From the IMG/VR virus record IMGVR_UViG_3300027857_000007, positions 1-43,978 of that record: a DNA stretch of 43,978 bases, one strand, 5' to 3'. Origin of the DNA: a virus. The notes beneath the pieces are model-generated. The model saw only the letters and a list, made by a program, of their open reading frames with translations. It was not told the DNA's origin and made no database searches. A program made the position numbers and the translations under genes. Positions within the stretch are counted from its first letter, which is position 1. Each line of letters begins with the position of its first letter. Positions 31,446 to 38,978 of this stretch are shown piece by piece.

Positions 31446-32334
31446 GCTCGGCTTGGTTGCCCCACGGTTCGAAGCCTTCATGTGCCGCGCGCGCAAACAT
31501 CTCAAGGCGCGGGCCTGGGCTCGCGAGTGCGACGCGTTCGTAGAAGATGTCAGGCTTGACTGAATGGCCGTTGACGTCGGCTTCGAAGGAAAGCCGCAAG
31601 CCAAGCTGGACTAACTTCAGAGATCCGATGCGTCCGAACAGGACGTGCTCGGTGTCGTACATCCAACTGAATGGCGTGATGCCGACGTTCTTGCGCCAAG
31701 TCATCAAGCACTGGTATTCCACTCCCCAGTGGTCGAAGATGTTGAGACCGTCACGCAGGAAATGGTGTGTGACCCACAGATAAACGTGACAACCGTCTTC
31801 GAATGCTAGTGCTGGAACCGGAAGCGCAGCGATGGCATCCAGCTCCATCGTGGGATAAACAAGCACGGGGCCTTGCTTTGGTCGGACGTCCCGAGAAAGT
31901 TTCTCCATTGGCCACGGCGGATCCACAACGAGGCATCTGTACTTGCCATCTGGGAATGGAACGTTGGCTTGGTCGACAGGCTGAACGCTTTGTCGTTTCA
32001 CTTCTTGAATCAGTGTCTTAAGGCCTGGAAGTTCATCCTCTGATGTGATTACCTGGTCATGACATACATCGCGAATCGCTGGTTCGTGTCTTGCGCCCTC
32101 CATTAACCACCAAGCCCATGCCTGCCCAAACGGCAGATTTGCCTCGTTACACCATTTGCCAAAAGCCTTGTCTCCGTCGTGCCCTTCGCCGAACTCCCTT
32201 CGTGCGTCTAGCAACGCGTGACCTGTAGCTATCTGATCGTTCAGCCTAGCCAGACCATGAGCGTGAGCCTGTTTGTGGAGGCGGTGAATTTTCTGCTTCA
32301 GATTGTCGAGACGTTCCTGAGATGTGGATTTCAC
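31435..32334 (-). CDS. MT-A70-family adenine methyltransferase
   Basis: 299 residues. An N-terminal helical region (1-125) precedes the MT-A70 core: DPPW at 138-141 (SAM/target motif), then PTMELDAIAALPVPALAFEDGCHVYLWVTHH and TWRKNVGITPFSWMYDTEHVLFGRIG, and a C-terminal KPDIFYERVALASPGPRLEMFAR. Bacterial and phage MT-A70 proteins methylate adenine N6 in DNA. This is the third DNA methyltransferase in the genome. Opposite strand to the terminase and sugar cassette. Confidence 0.85.
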   Translation of the reverse strand: MKSTSQERLDNLKQKIHRLHKQAHAHGLARLNDQIATGHALLDARREFGEGHDGDKAFGKWCNEANLPFGQAWAWWLMEGARHEPAIRDVCHDQVITSEDELPGLKTLIQEVKRQSVQPVDQANVPFPDGKYRCLVVDPPWPMEKLSRDVRPKQGPVLVYPTMELDAIAALPVPALAFEDGCHVYLWVTHHFLRDGLNIFDHWGVEYQCLMTWRKNVGITPFSWMYDTEHVLFGRIGSLKLVQLGLRLSFEADVNGHSVKPDIFYERVALASPGPRLEMFARAAHEGFEPWGNQAEHVA

Positions 32335-32362
32335 GAACGGAGCATATCACTAGTACGGTATT

Positions 32363-32406
32363 GACCGCAAGCGGTATTGACACTCGCGCGGTAGTCGGTG
32401 TAGAGT
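32363..32406 (+). promoter_or_regulatory. Promoter and dyad operator at the head of the cassette
   Basis: GACCG-CAAG-CGGTA (32363-32376) is a dyad of the same family. TTGACA (32377-32382), 18 bases and TAGAGT (32401-32406) form a good sigma-70 promoter for the RHH gene at 32420. The TTGACA overlaps the dyad, so a repressor bound there would block it. GTGTATACCGAC follows at 32405-32416. Confidence 0.65.
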
Positions 32407-32419
32407 GTATACCGACCCC

Positions 32420-32560
32420 ATGAAACACGTCATCGGTCTCCGAATCATGGTCATCATCGACCGCGAACTGTTGAAGCGGATCGACAGTGCAGCGAAGAAG
32501 GCCAAGCTCAATCGTTCAGCGTTTCTCAGGGCGGCAGCGGAGGCCAAACTGAATGCCTGA
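32420..32560 (+). CDS. 46-residue ribbon-helix-helix regulator
   Basis: MKHVIGLRIMVIIDRELLKR then IDSAAKKAKLNRSAFLRAAAEAKLNA: a ribbon strand (IMVIID) and two helices with R-S-A-F-L-R, a classic minimal RHH. It starts four bases after the operator region and is the first gene of the sugar cassette operon. It probably represses its own promoter. The next ATG overlaps its stop. Confidence 0.65.
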   Translation: MKHVIGLRIMVIIDRELLKRIDSAAKKAKLNRSAFLRAAAEAKLNA

Positions 32561-32729
32561 GATCGACGAACGCGACGTCAGGTTGTGGTTCATGAAAACG
32601 GATTTGGAACAGGCTGAAGATACATTTCGAGTAGTCGAGGGAATCATCGAGACACGGAAAGTTTCAGCCGAAACGCAAAAAGCGCTCGGACGCGGGCCAG
32701 CCCAAGCTCGAGTTGAAGGAGCCCGGTAA
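32553..32729 (+). CDS. Small hypothetical protein
   Basis: 58 residues from ATG 32553, overlapping the RHH gene by 8 bases. Helical (VRLWFMKTDLEQAEDTFRVVEGIIETRKVSAETQKAL). The stop directly touches the GTG of the next gene. Its role is unknown. Confidence 0.5.
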   Translation: MPEIDERDVRLWFMKTDLEQAEDTFRVVEGIIETRKVSAETQKALGRGPAQARVEGAR

Positions 32730-33419
32730 GTGATTCCGCATGTCACCTGCATTTGTCTCACGGCAGATCGGCAAGCCTACACCGACCGCGCGGTGAAGTT
32801 GTTTCTGGCTCAAACCTACCTCAACAAATCGCTTTTGATCCTCGACAACGGCGTCACGCCGTACAAATGGCCGGCCGGAGCGAAAGGTGTTTCGGTCGTT
32901 CGAACAGCGATGGAACCGAAGACTATCGGGGCGCTGCGGAATTTTGCCAATCAGCTGGCAGCGATGGCGGATATCCTCGCGCACTGGGACAGTGATGACT
33001 ACTCTCATCCTCTTCGTCTGGCTTGGCAAGCGCAGGCGTTGACGCGCGAAAGCACCGGTCGGCCGCTCGAAGTGGTTGGATATCGCACGATGCTGTTCTG
33101 GCGCAAGAAACAGCAAGAGGCGTGGTTATTTCAACACGCGACCCCCGGTTACGGTGTTGGGACCTCGTTGATGTATTGGCGCGGGACGTGGAAGGCGCAT
33201 CCGTTTGAAGAACGAAATGGCGGCGAAGACCTCATCTGGTTACGGGATTCGGTGGGTTACGGGAATGCGGCTTCCGTCGACGGGTTTTTGAAAGATGAGC
33301 CCGCTATGGTAGCGGAGATTCACGAATCGAATACGACCAAGCAGACCATACCGGGGGATTCGTGGACAAGAAAACCGGAGTGGGATTCGAGGCTTGCTGA
33401 ACTGATGAGGTTGCCCTGA
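32730..33419 (+). CDS. GT-A-fold glycosyltransferase (GT2-like)
   Basis: 229 residues from GTG 32730. VTCICLTADRQAYTDRAVKLFLAQTY is the GT2-like nucleotide-binding start, and HWDSDDY at 85-91 contains the metal-binding DxD. GVGTSLMYWRGTWKAHPFEERNGGEDLIWLRDS is the later acceptor region with an ED motif that could be the catalytic base. Such enzymes transfer a sugar from UDP- or dTDP-sugar. No membrane segment is seen. It opens a run of five GT-like genes. Confidence 0.75.
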   Translation: MIPHVTCICLTADRQAYTDRAVKLFLAQTYLNKSLLILDNGVTPYKWPAGAKGVSVVRTAMEPKTIGALRNFANQLAAMADILAHWDSDDYSHPLRLAWQAQALTRESTGRPLEVVGYRTMLFWRKKQQEAWLFQHATPGYGVGTSLMYWRGTWKAHPFEERNGGEDLIWLRDSVGYGNAASVDGFLKDEPAMVAEIHESNTTKQTIPGDSWTRKPEWDSRLAELMRLP

Positions 33420-34228
33420 TGTCAGTTTGGCTGTGCATTCCATCGAAGCGTCCACCGGAAGAAGCGGAGGAGTGTCTGAAGCTGTGGCGAGAGCGCGGCT
33501 ACAAGATTGCGCTGTGGTGCGACACTCGTCAGGACGCCGAAGCGAAAAGCCCTGACTGGTGGCAGGCGAATAGCACTGACTACCATGGCAGCACTGACAC
33601 GTATCCCGGTTATGCTTCCGCCGTTAATCACCTGGTTCGCTGCGTTCTTGAGTTTGATTCAGACGCTGAATGGTTCGTGACCGGCGGCGACGACATCGAA
33701 CCGGACGCCAACCATTCCGCCGAAGAAATCGCGCGGGAATGCATTGGTCATTTTGCGGATGCGTATCGTCAACGTCACAACTTCACCGGAACGTGGCTGG
33801 ATCTCGACCACTATTTCGATGTTGCAACCTTCGGAGTGATGCAACCCACCGGCGACAGATACGGCGCCGACGAACGACACATCGGAGAACCAGGCTCAGC
33901 CTATATCGATCGAGTCTGTGGATCGCCGTGGATGGGACGAGAATTCTGCCGGCGAATGTACGGCGGAAACGGGCCACTCTTCGAAGGCTACTTCCACATG
34001 GGCGAAGACGAAGAGCTTCAATGTGTCGCTCAGAAGCTTGGGGTGTTATGGCAGAGACCGGACCTGATTCAGTTTCACCGGCATTGGGCGCGCAAGAGAA
34101 AATCTCGTGACGATATGCCGAAGTTCCTGGAACGTGCTAACTCGGCCGCGGAGTGGCGCAAATACAAAGAACTATTCGCAGCGCGGCAGGCTGCTGGTTT
34201 TCCCGGCCATGAGCCACTGGAGGCGTGA
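33419..34228 (+). CDS. GT-A-like glycosyltransferase, second
   Basis: 269 residues, TGATG overlap. WLCIPSKRPPEEAEECLKLWRERGYKIALWCD begins like a GT2/GT-A domain, and WFVTGGDDIEPD at 86-97 contains the metal-binding DD. HMGEDEELQCVAQKLGVLWQRPDLIQFHRHW is the GED-type catalytic region. Same architecture as the previous gene, weak sequence relation. Function in the pathway unknown. Confidence 0.7.
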   Translation: MSVWLCIPSKRPPEEAEECLKLWRERGYKIALWCDTRQDAEAKSPDWWQANSTDYHGSTDTYPGYASAVNHLVRCVLEFDSDAEWFVTGGDDIEPDANHSAEEIARECIGHFADAYRQRHNFTGTWLDLDHYFDVATFGVMQPTGDRYGADERHIGEPGSAYIDRVCGSPWMGREFCRRMYGGNGPLFEGYFHMGEDEELQCVAQKLGVLWQRPDLIQFHRHWARKRKSRDDMPKFLERANSAAEWRKYKELFAARQAAGFPGHEPLEA

Positions 34229-34467
34229 TGCTTCCTGACGATCCGCTGGTGATGGACTTCGAGAAGGAAGCGCGCAAGCTGGAACAGACGTTGGAAGGCT
34301 GGTGTTACGCGAACGATGTTCATCCGGTTGTGATGTTCTCGGCCATGATGTCGCTCGCGATGCGAGCTGCAATGAAAGCCGGAATGAGTCGAACGGAAAC
34401 CCAGGACGCGATTGACAAGTGGTGGACGATTCGAGAATCGAAAGGCTACAGGTTGCAAAGCAGATGA
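34228..34467 (+). CDS. Hypothetical protein of the cassette
   Basis: 79 residues from ATG 34228, after GGAGG. Helical (DFEKEARKLEQTLEGWCYANDVHPVVMFSAMMSLAMRAAMKAGMSR). It overlaps the next membrane peptide by four bases. No family recognised. Confidence 0.55.
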   Translation: MLPDDPLVMDFEKEARKLEQTLEGWCYANDVHPVVMFSAMMSLAMRAAMKAGMSRTETQDAIDKWWTIRESKGYRLQSR

Positions 34468-34556
34468 GCTGGATTGATGGGTTGACGTTTTGCGCGGCAC
34501 TATTCTTTCTCGTGACGCTGCTGGTGCTGCGGGATAAACGCAACGGGAAATGGTGA
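34464..34556 (+). CDS. 30-residue membrane peptide
   Basis: MSWIDGLTFCAALFFLVTLL then VLRDKRNGKW: one hydrophobic helix with a basic end. ATGA overlap with the previous gene, so it is probably co-translated. One of two such peptides inside the sugar cassette. Confidence 0.5.
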   Translation: MSWIDGLTFCAALFFLVTLLVLRDKRNGKW

Positions 34557-34566
34557 AAGGAATCTG

Positions 34567-34755
34567 ATGGCAAAACCAAAGCATCCCAAACGTATTCTGG
34601 TGTCCCTGCAAAATGCGGGCGGCGATGACGAGTATCTAGACGCGGTGTATGCGGAAGACGAGTTGGCGGATGATCGGTTCGAAGATGGCGAGCAAATCGG
34701 AGTCTACGAACTCGAGGAAGTAAAGCGGTTGAAAAAGCCGGTGCTACTGCAATGA
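34567..34755 (+). CDS. Small acidic hypothetical protein
   Basis: 62 residues, ATG 34567 with GAAAGGAA upstream. It has a basic start (MAKPKHPKRILVSLQNAGG) and an acidic central part (DDEYLDAVYAEDELADDRFEDGE). No family recognised. Its stop overlaps the next ATG. Confidence 0.5.
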   Translation: MAKPKHPKRILVSLQNAGGDDEYLDAVYAEDELADDRFEDGEQIGVYELEEVKRLKKPVLLQ

Positions 34756-35552
34756 AGCTGGACGCTCCCGACATCGCGCAGTACTTTCCGCATCTGCAGG
34801 AACGAGTGATGCCGCATTCCCTCGGTCAACCTGTGTTATCGGACTGGGCCGACATGCCCGATGATCACGAATTGAAGCTGTACAAGAACTGCGGGTTTCT
34901 GAATCGCGATGAAGCGGCTATCCTGTATCAGTGCGCGAAGCAGTTCCCGCATGGTGATTGGCTCGACATCGGCGCTCATACCGGCTGGACGGCGCTTCAC
35001 GTTGCGGCGGCAGGCTTGCACGTTAGCGCGTTGGAGCCGATGTACGCGGACGACGCGTTCTTTGATCGGGCTAACGCCAACATCAACGAACGGGCGAAGT
35101 TCGGAGATCAGGTGTTCATGATGCCGGTCACGAGCCGGATGCATTTCGAAAAGCTGGAAAGCGACCAAGAGTATGACGGTGTCATGATCGACGGTGACCA
35201 TTGCTGGATGAATCCGCTGTACGATGCCGTGAAAGCGTTCAAGCACCTCGCGACGAACAGTGTTGTCGTGCTTCACGATTTCATCGGCGGGCCAGTGCGG
35301 GAAGCGACCAGGTATCTGATGTGCGAAGGAATGAAATGCCGCGTCTACTGCGCGAGTTCTCAGCTTCTAGCAGTCTGTTGGAGAGGCGACTTCACTCCAC
35401 CGGATTACACGCCTGATCCAAAGATTGATTGGCGATCGGTTCTTGAACCTTTGGCGGCCACTCGGCTGGTGGACTTCCAAGACGGCCACGCAATCACGGA
35501 CCCGCAGCACACGCAAGGCAGCGGAGACTTCTACTTCGAGTTGTGCTCATGA
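34752..35552 (+). CDS. Class I SAM-dependent methyltransferase (Methyltransf_24-like)
   Basis: 266 residues. The SAM-binding motif I is DIGAHTGWTALHVA (72-85), followed by ALEPMY (acidic loop) and the post-motif DGVMIDGDHCWMNPLYDAVKAFKHL, as in Methyltransf_24 and TylF-like O-methyltransferases. The N-terminal 65 residues are helical. Probably methylates a sugar or small acceptor, given neighbouring GTs. Overlaps the next gene by four bases. Confidence 0.75.
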   Translation: MKLDAPDIAQYFPHLQERVMPHSLGQPVLSDWADMPDDHELKLYKNCGFLNRDEAAILYQCAKQFPHGDWLDIGAHTGWTALHVAAAGLHVSALEPMYADDAFFDRANANINERAKFGDQVFMMPVTSRMHFEKLESDQEYDGVMIDGDHCWMNPLYDAVKAFKHLATNSVVVLHDFIGGPVREATRYLMCEGMKCRVYCASSQLLAVCWRGDFTPPDYTPDPKIDWRSVLEPLAATRLVDFQDGHAITDPQHTQGSGDFYFELCS

Positions 35553-36181
35553 GCTACTCCCAATACCAAGAAGACCTCATCATCGCGGAAATCTTCGCCA
35601 ACCACAATCAGCATACCGGCCGGCTTTTAGATATTGGAAGTTGGGACCCAATCGAGAAATCCAATTCTCGCTTGCTGATCGAGCAAGGCTGGAGTGCCGT
35701 CCTGATCGAACCGTCGCCTACCGCATTGCGAAACCTGATCGCTGCGTATGGGCCACGATTCGTGCGAAAGCCAGGTCAGGAGATTCACGTCCTCGGCGCC
35801 GCGGTGGGAGTCGAAGCGGGCTTGGTGAAAATGGCAATCACCGACGACGCTGTTTCCACGTCTGACCCGAAAGTAGCGGAGCTCTGGAAGGACGCCGGGG
35901 GATACGTCGGATACGGCTGGTTCCCGGCCATGACGCTCGGGAATGTCTTTGATCGCTTCGGTGGACCGTATGACTTTGTGAACATCGACGCCGAAGGGTT
36001 GAGCGTCGAGCTATTGAAGGAATTGCTGAAGACCAAAGCGTACCCGCGGGTGATTTGCTGTGAACACGACGGACGGATACAGGAAATCATGACTGCGGTT
36101 TCCCCGTTCGGCTACACGGCGAAAGTCGCGAATGCGGACAGCGCGGGAACCAACATCATCTTGGAGCATCGACGTGCGTAA
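35549..36181 (+). CDS. FkbM-like methyltransferase
   Basis: 210 residues from ATG 35549 (ATGA overlap). SQYQEDLIIAEIFAN starts the FkbM pattern, DIGSWDP at 28-34 is motif I, then VLIEPSPTALRNLI, and DFVNIDAEGLSVELLKEL is the family's I-D-x-E-G motif. FkbM-type enzymes methylate hydroxyl groups on sugars or polyketides. Together with the neighbours, a sugar O-methylation step is likely. Confidence 0.85.
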   Translation: MSYSQYQEDLIIAEIFANHNQHTGRLLDIGSWDPIEKSNSRLLIEQGWSAVLIEPSPTALRNLIAAYGPRFVRKPGQEIHVLGAAVGVEAGLVKMAITDDAVSTSDPKVAELWKDAGGYVGYGWFPAMTLGNVFDRFGGPYDFVNIDAEGLSVELLKELLKTKAYPRVICCEHDGRIQEIMTAVSPFGYTAKVANADSAGTNIILEHRRA

Positions 36182-36938
36182 AGTACTTGTTACGTTTGGT
36201 GGTCGAGCCTACGATCTGAACATTGCTTTGACGATGCAGAACAAAGACATCTCTGGCGTCGATGATATCCGAGTCTATGACGACGCTTGGCTTTTGCAAA
36301 CGCCGTTTTATGAGACGAATCGGTGGATATTCGAGAGAAAACCGCAGAATCATTTAGGCCATTGTTGCTGGAAGCCGCTGATTATCTTGGACACGATGAA
36401 GGGTTTGAACTGGGGCGACGTGGTTCTCTACGTCGATGGCGACACATCACCGATTGCGAATCTCGATCCGCTGTTTGAGATCGCACGGCGAGAGAAAGTA
36501 GTTCTGTTCGAGGCGACCGGCTGCGACAATCTGCGATTCACAAAAGCGGAATGTTTTGCGGCCATTCTAGGCAAAGCGCCGTTTTCCTCGCAGCATGCTT
36601 GCGGACGGTTTCAACTCTTCACTTGCGGCAATATGTTCGCAAATCAACTGCTTCTCGAATGGCAGACGTACATGCTGAATCCGCTCTGCCAGTTCGACGA
36701 AGGCAGTACCACAATGCCAGATCAACCGGAGTTCTTCAGGAACTCGGCGGATCAATCGGTGCTTTCGATGCTGGCTTTGAAGTACAACATTCCACTTCAC
36801 AGAGAAGCGTGTCAGTACGGCTGGCCGGCTCATCCTGGAATCGGGCAGCCAGGGGATACGTACCCTCAACTGTTTCACCAGGAATGGGCGACGGGTGACA
36901 GGAACGACGTGAGCGGATCGAGGTTCAGGAACGTATGA
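36174..36938 (+). CDS. Putative glycosyltransferase with DGD motif
   Basis: 254 residues from GTG 36174, overlapping the FkbM stop by 8 bases. VTFGGRAYDLNIALTMQNKD, CCWKPLIILDTMKGLNWGDVVLYVDGDTSPI contains the DGD metal-binding motif at 88-90 after a Trp-Lys-Pro helix, a pattern of capsular or GT8/DUF-type glycosyltransferases. The C-terminus includes NSADQSVLSMLALKYNIPLH, typical of the catalytic 'DQ' helix. Cytosolic. Confidence 0.7.
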   Translation: MRKVLVTFGGRAYDLNIALTMQNKDISGVDDIRVYDDAWLLQTPFYETNRWIFERKPQNHLGHCCWKPLIILDTMKGLNWGDVVLYVDGDTSPIANLDPLFEIARREKVVLFEATGCDNLRFTKAECFAAILGKAPFSSQHACGRFQLFTCGNMFANQLLLEWQTYMLNPLCQFDEGSTTMPDQPEFFRNSADQSVLSMLALKYNIPLHREACQYGWPAHPGIGQPGDTYPQLFHQEWATGDRNDVSGSRFRNV

Positions 36939-37162
36939 CGCCGACGGAAGAGATCATCGAGCAAGAGACGCCGCTGGGCGCGATCAAGGATGCACGTCGC
37001 CGGAAGCAACAAATGGAATTGGAGATTGCCAAGCTGATCGTGGGGTTCGAGACTGCAACGTTGCTCAAGATCGAGAACATCAAAGTCTTGAGGACGGAGG
37101 CCGTCAACGCGATCGGTCAAAAACGGATACGGATCATGACGGAAGCCAGAGTAATCCTGTGA
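36935..37162 (+). CDS. Hypothetical protein of the cassette
   Basis: 75 residues, ATGA overlap. Charged helix throughout (EEIIEQETPLGAIKDARRRKQQMELEIAKLIVGFETATLLKIENIKVLRTEAVNAIGQ), probably a coiled-coil or small helical bundle. No catalytic motif seen. Confidence 0.5.
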   Translation: MTPTEEIIEQETPLGAIKDARRRKQQMELEIAKLIVGFETATLLKIENIKVLRTEAVNAIGQKRIRIMTEARVIL

Positions 37163-37803
37163 CCACAGCGGAATTCATCAAGACGGTAGGCTTTCATTCT
37201 TTGGGAGGCCCAGAGTCCAAAGAAGCAACTTACGACATTGCGATGCTGGCTCTGCAAAGAGGCATACCAGGAGACTTCGTGGAATGCGGCGTATACGCGG
37301 GGGCAAGTTCGGCACTGATGGCGCGGGCGCTGATGGACGCGTATGGTTGGGATAGCGTTGAAGCGCATCCCTGGCAAAACACCCGGAGGGTGCATCTCTT
37401 CGACAGCTTTCAAGGGATGCCAGAGTCTCAACCGATTGACGCGGAACTTCACGCGCGCGGCGACGTCAAAGGCTCAGCAAGTGTTTCCCTTCCAACCGTA
37501 CAAGCGAATATGCATCGCTGGGGGATTCCGCCTGAGCTGCTGGTTTACCATCCAGGCTGGTTTGAGGAAACGGTTTATGCTTGGGTTGCCTCGCATCGCT
37601 ACGGCGATCCGCCGAACTTGCCAACAATCTCAGTGCTTCGTCTCGACGCGGATCTTTATTCGTCGACAAAGGCAGCAATGAAGCTATACCCCTTAGTCTC
37701 ACAGGGTGGCTGGATCATCTGCGACGACTACGATTTATCAGGAGCAAGATTAGCAGTGAATGAAGTGGTGAATCCGGCGCCGATGTACTGGAGGAAGCGG
37801 TGA
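37159..37803 (+). CDS. TylF/macrocin-type O-methyltransferase
   Basis: 214 residues from GTG 37159 (GTGA overlap). GDFVECGVYAGASSALMARAL is motif I (38-58), RVHLFDSFQGMPESQPID is the TylF signature, and LRLDADLYSSTKAAMKLYPLVSQGGWIICDDYD is the metal-site/DDY region. TylF enzymes methylate deoxysugar hydroxyls in macrolide biosynthesis. In this phage it most likely decorates a sugar made or transferred by the neighbours. The family match is strong. Confidence 0.88.
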   Translation: MTTAEFIKTVGFHSLGGPESKEATYDIAMLALQRGIPGDFVECGVYAGASSALMARALMDAYGWDSVEAHPWQNTRRVHLFDSFQGMPESQPIDAELHARGDVKGSASVSLPTVQANMHRWGIPPELLVYHPGWFEETVYAWVASHRYGDPPNLPTISVLRLDADLYSSTKAAMKLYPLVSQGGWIICDDYDLSGARLAVNEVVNPAPMYWRKR

Positions 37804-38003
37804 CCAAGTTCGATCAGGTGCGCGCGTGTTTGCGCGAAGGTCCAACCACGTCGGGCGAGGTTGCTGCGACCACCGGGTTAAGCGTCAAGAACGCTTGTGC
37901 GAGGTTGCGTGACCTGGAGGCTCGCGGGCAGGCTAAGCGTATTGGTTTGGTTCGCGGGTCGCAAGGACGAAGCGCTGTTCTCTATATGGAGACAAAGCGG
38001 TGA
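37800..38003 (+). CDS. Small winged-helix regulator
   Basis: 67 residues from GTG 37800 (GTGA overlap). KFDQVRACLREGPTTSGEVAATTGLSVKNACARLRDLEARGQAKRIGLVRGSQGR is a MarR/ArsR-style winged helix-turn-helix: two helices, the recognition helix (SVKNACARLRDLEA) and a wing. It sits inside the sugar cassette and might control it, or bind the dyad elements. Confidence 0.6.
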   Translation: MTKFDQVRACLREGPTTSGEVAATTGLSVKNACARLRDLEARGQAKRIGLVRGSQGRSAVLYMETKR

Positions 38004-38707
38004 ATCTGATTCCATTGGGCCGCGACACCGATTACCGCATTGGTTTCGGAGAGATGGGCCACACCATTGATGTAGACCTGCTACCTGATTCTCCAATTGT
38101 TCTCGATGCGGGATGCCGCGGTTTCGCGTTCTCGAAAGACATTCTCATTTTGAGGCCGAAAGCGCGAGTGATTGCGCTCGACCCGGACTCACGCATCGAC
38201 AACCCACAAGTCCCAGGCATCGAGTACTGGAAAGTCGGACTCGTGGCGCATCAGAAACGCGTCTCCAGTTACGTCTCGACCACAAAGTCATCGGGCGACG
38301 GCGGTGCAAACTTCCTGATCGAACCCGGATCAGGGATTGACGGAGTAATCACACGGCCGGATTGTGGATGGGAGTTCTCCGACTACGAAATGGAAACGGT
38401 AGCGACTGGGAATATCCAAGCCATCATGCGGATTGCGGACGTCTCGCACTGGGACGTGGTGAAGCTCGACATCGAAGGGCAGGAGTTTCCGGTTCTCGAA
38501 AACTGGCCGGGGCCAATCGCAACACAGATCAGCGTGGAGTTTCACGACTTCACCGGACCCATGCGACACAGAGTAGACGCGGGGTATTACACAACACTGA
38601 TGGATCACCTGGGGCAGTGGTATCGCTTCGCGAGACATGAGTGGATGGACTTGGACGGTGACCCGGTGCACTTCGGCCATTGGGATTCCGTGCTGGTGTT
38701 GAAATGA
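38000..38707 (+). CDS. FkbM-like methyltransferase, second
   Basis: 235 residues from GTG 38000. VLDAGCRGFAFSKDIL is motif I (34-49), ARVIALDPDSRID follows, and DVVKLDIEGQEFPVLENW (about 151-168) carries the FkbM motif. A C-terminal HDFTGPMRHRVDAGYY completes the family. Similar job to 35549 but clearly separate. It would O-methylate a hydroxyl group, probably on a glycan. Confidence 0.8.
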   Translation: MNLIPLGRDTDYRIGFGEMGHTIDVDLLPDSPIVLDAGCRGFAFSKDILILRPKARVIALDPDSRIDNPQVPGIEYWKVGLVAHQKRVSSYVSTTKSSGDGGANFLIEPGSGIDGVITRPDCGWEFSDYEMETVATGNIQAIMRIADVSHWDVVKLDIEGQEFPVLENWPGPIATQISVEFHDFTGPMRHRVDAGYYTTLMDHLGQWYRFARHEWMDLDGDPVHFGHWDSVLVLK

Positions 38708-38793
38708 CTCTAGGAAACGAATTGAAGCTCTGTTTTGGGTTGACATGGATGTGGCTAGTGGCGCTAACGATTTACGTGTTGGTGCTGAAATGA
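38704..38793 (+). CDS. 29-residue membrane peptide
   Basis: A single helix of about 16 residues (LTWMWLVALTIYVLVL). It overlaps the previous stop by four bases and the next start by four bases, so it is embedded in the coupled operon. Function unknown. Confidence 0.5.
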   Translation: MTLGNELKLCFGLTWMWLVALTIYVLVLK

Positions 38794-38978
38794 CAAACAC
38801 GGCGGATGAGGACTGGCTAGAAACGAAGCGCCGAATGGCAAACGCAAAGTGTAAGTGTGGCGTGTGCGCTGCGAATCTGTACTTGAAGATTCGAACTGAG
38901 CGGAGACTGCGAGAGCACGAATCTCCAACGCGCGGCGACTCCATGGCCGCGCGAAACGAACCAAAGGTGAGTGAATGA
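38790..38978 (+). CDS. Small Cys-containing protein
   Basis: 62 residues from ATG 38790. CKCGVC (about 28-33) could bind a metal with a fourth ligand elsewhere. The C-terminus is Arg/Lys-rich. Function unknown. Confidence 0.45.
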   Translation: MTNTADEDWLETKRRMANAKCKCGVCAANLYLKIRTERRLREHESPTRGDSMAARNEPKVSE

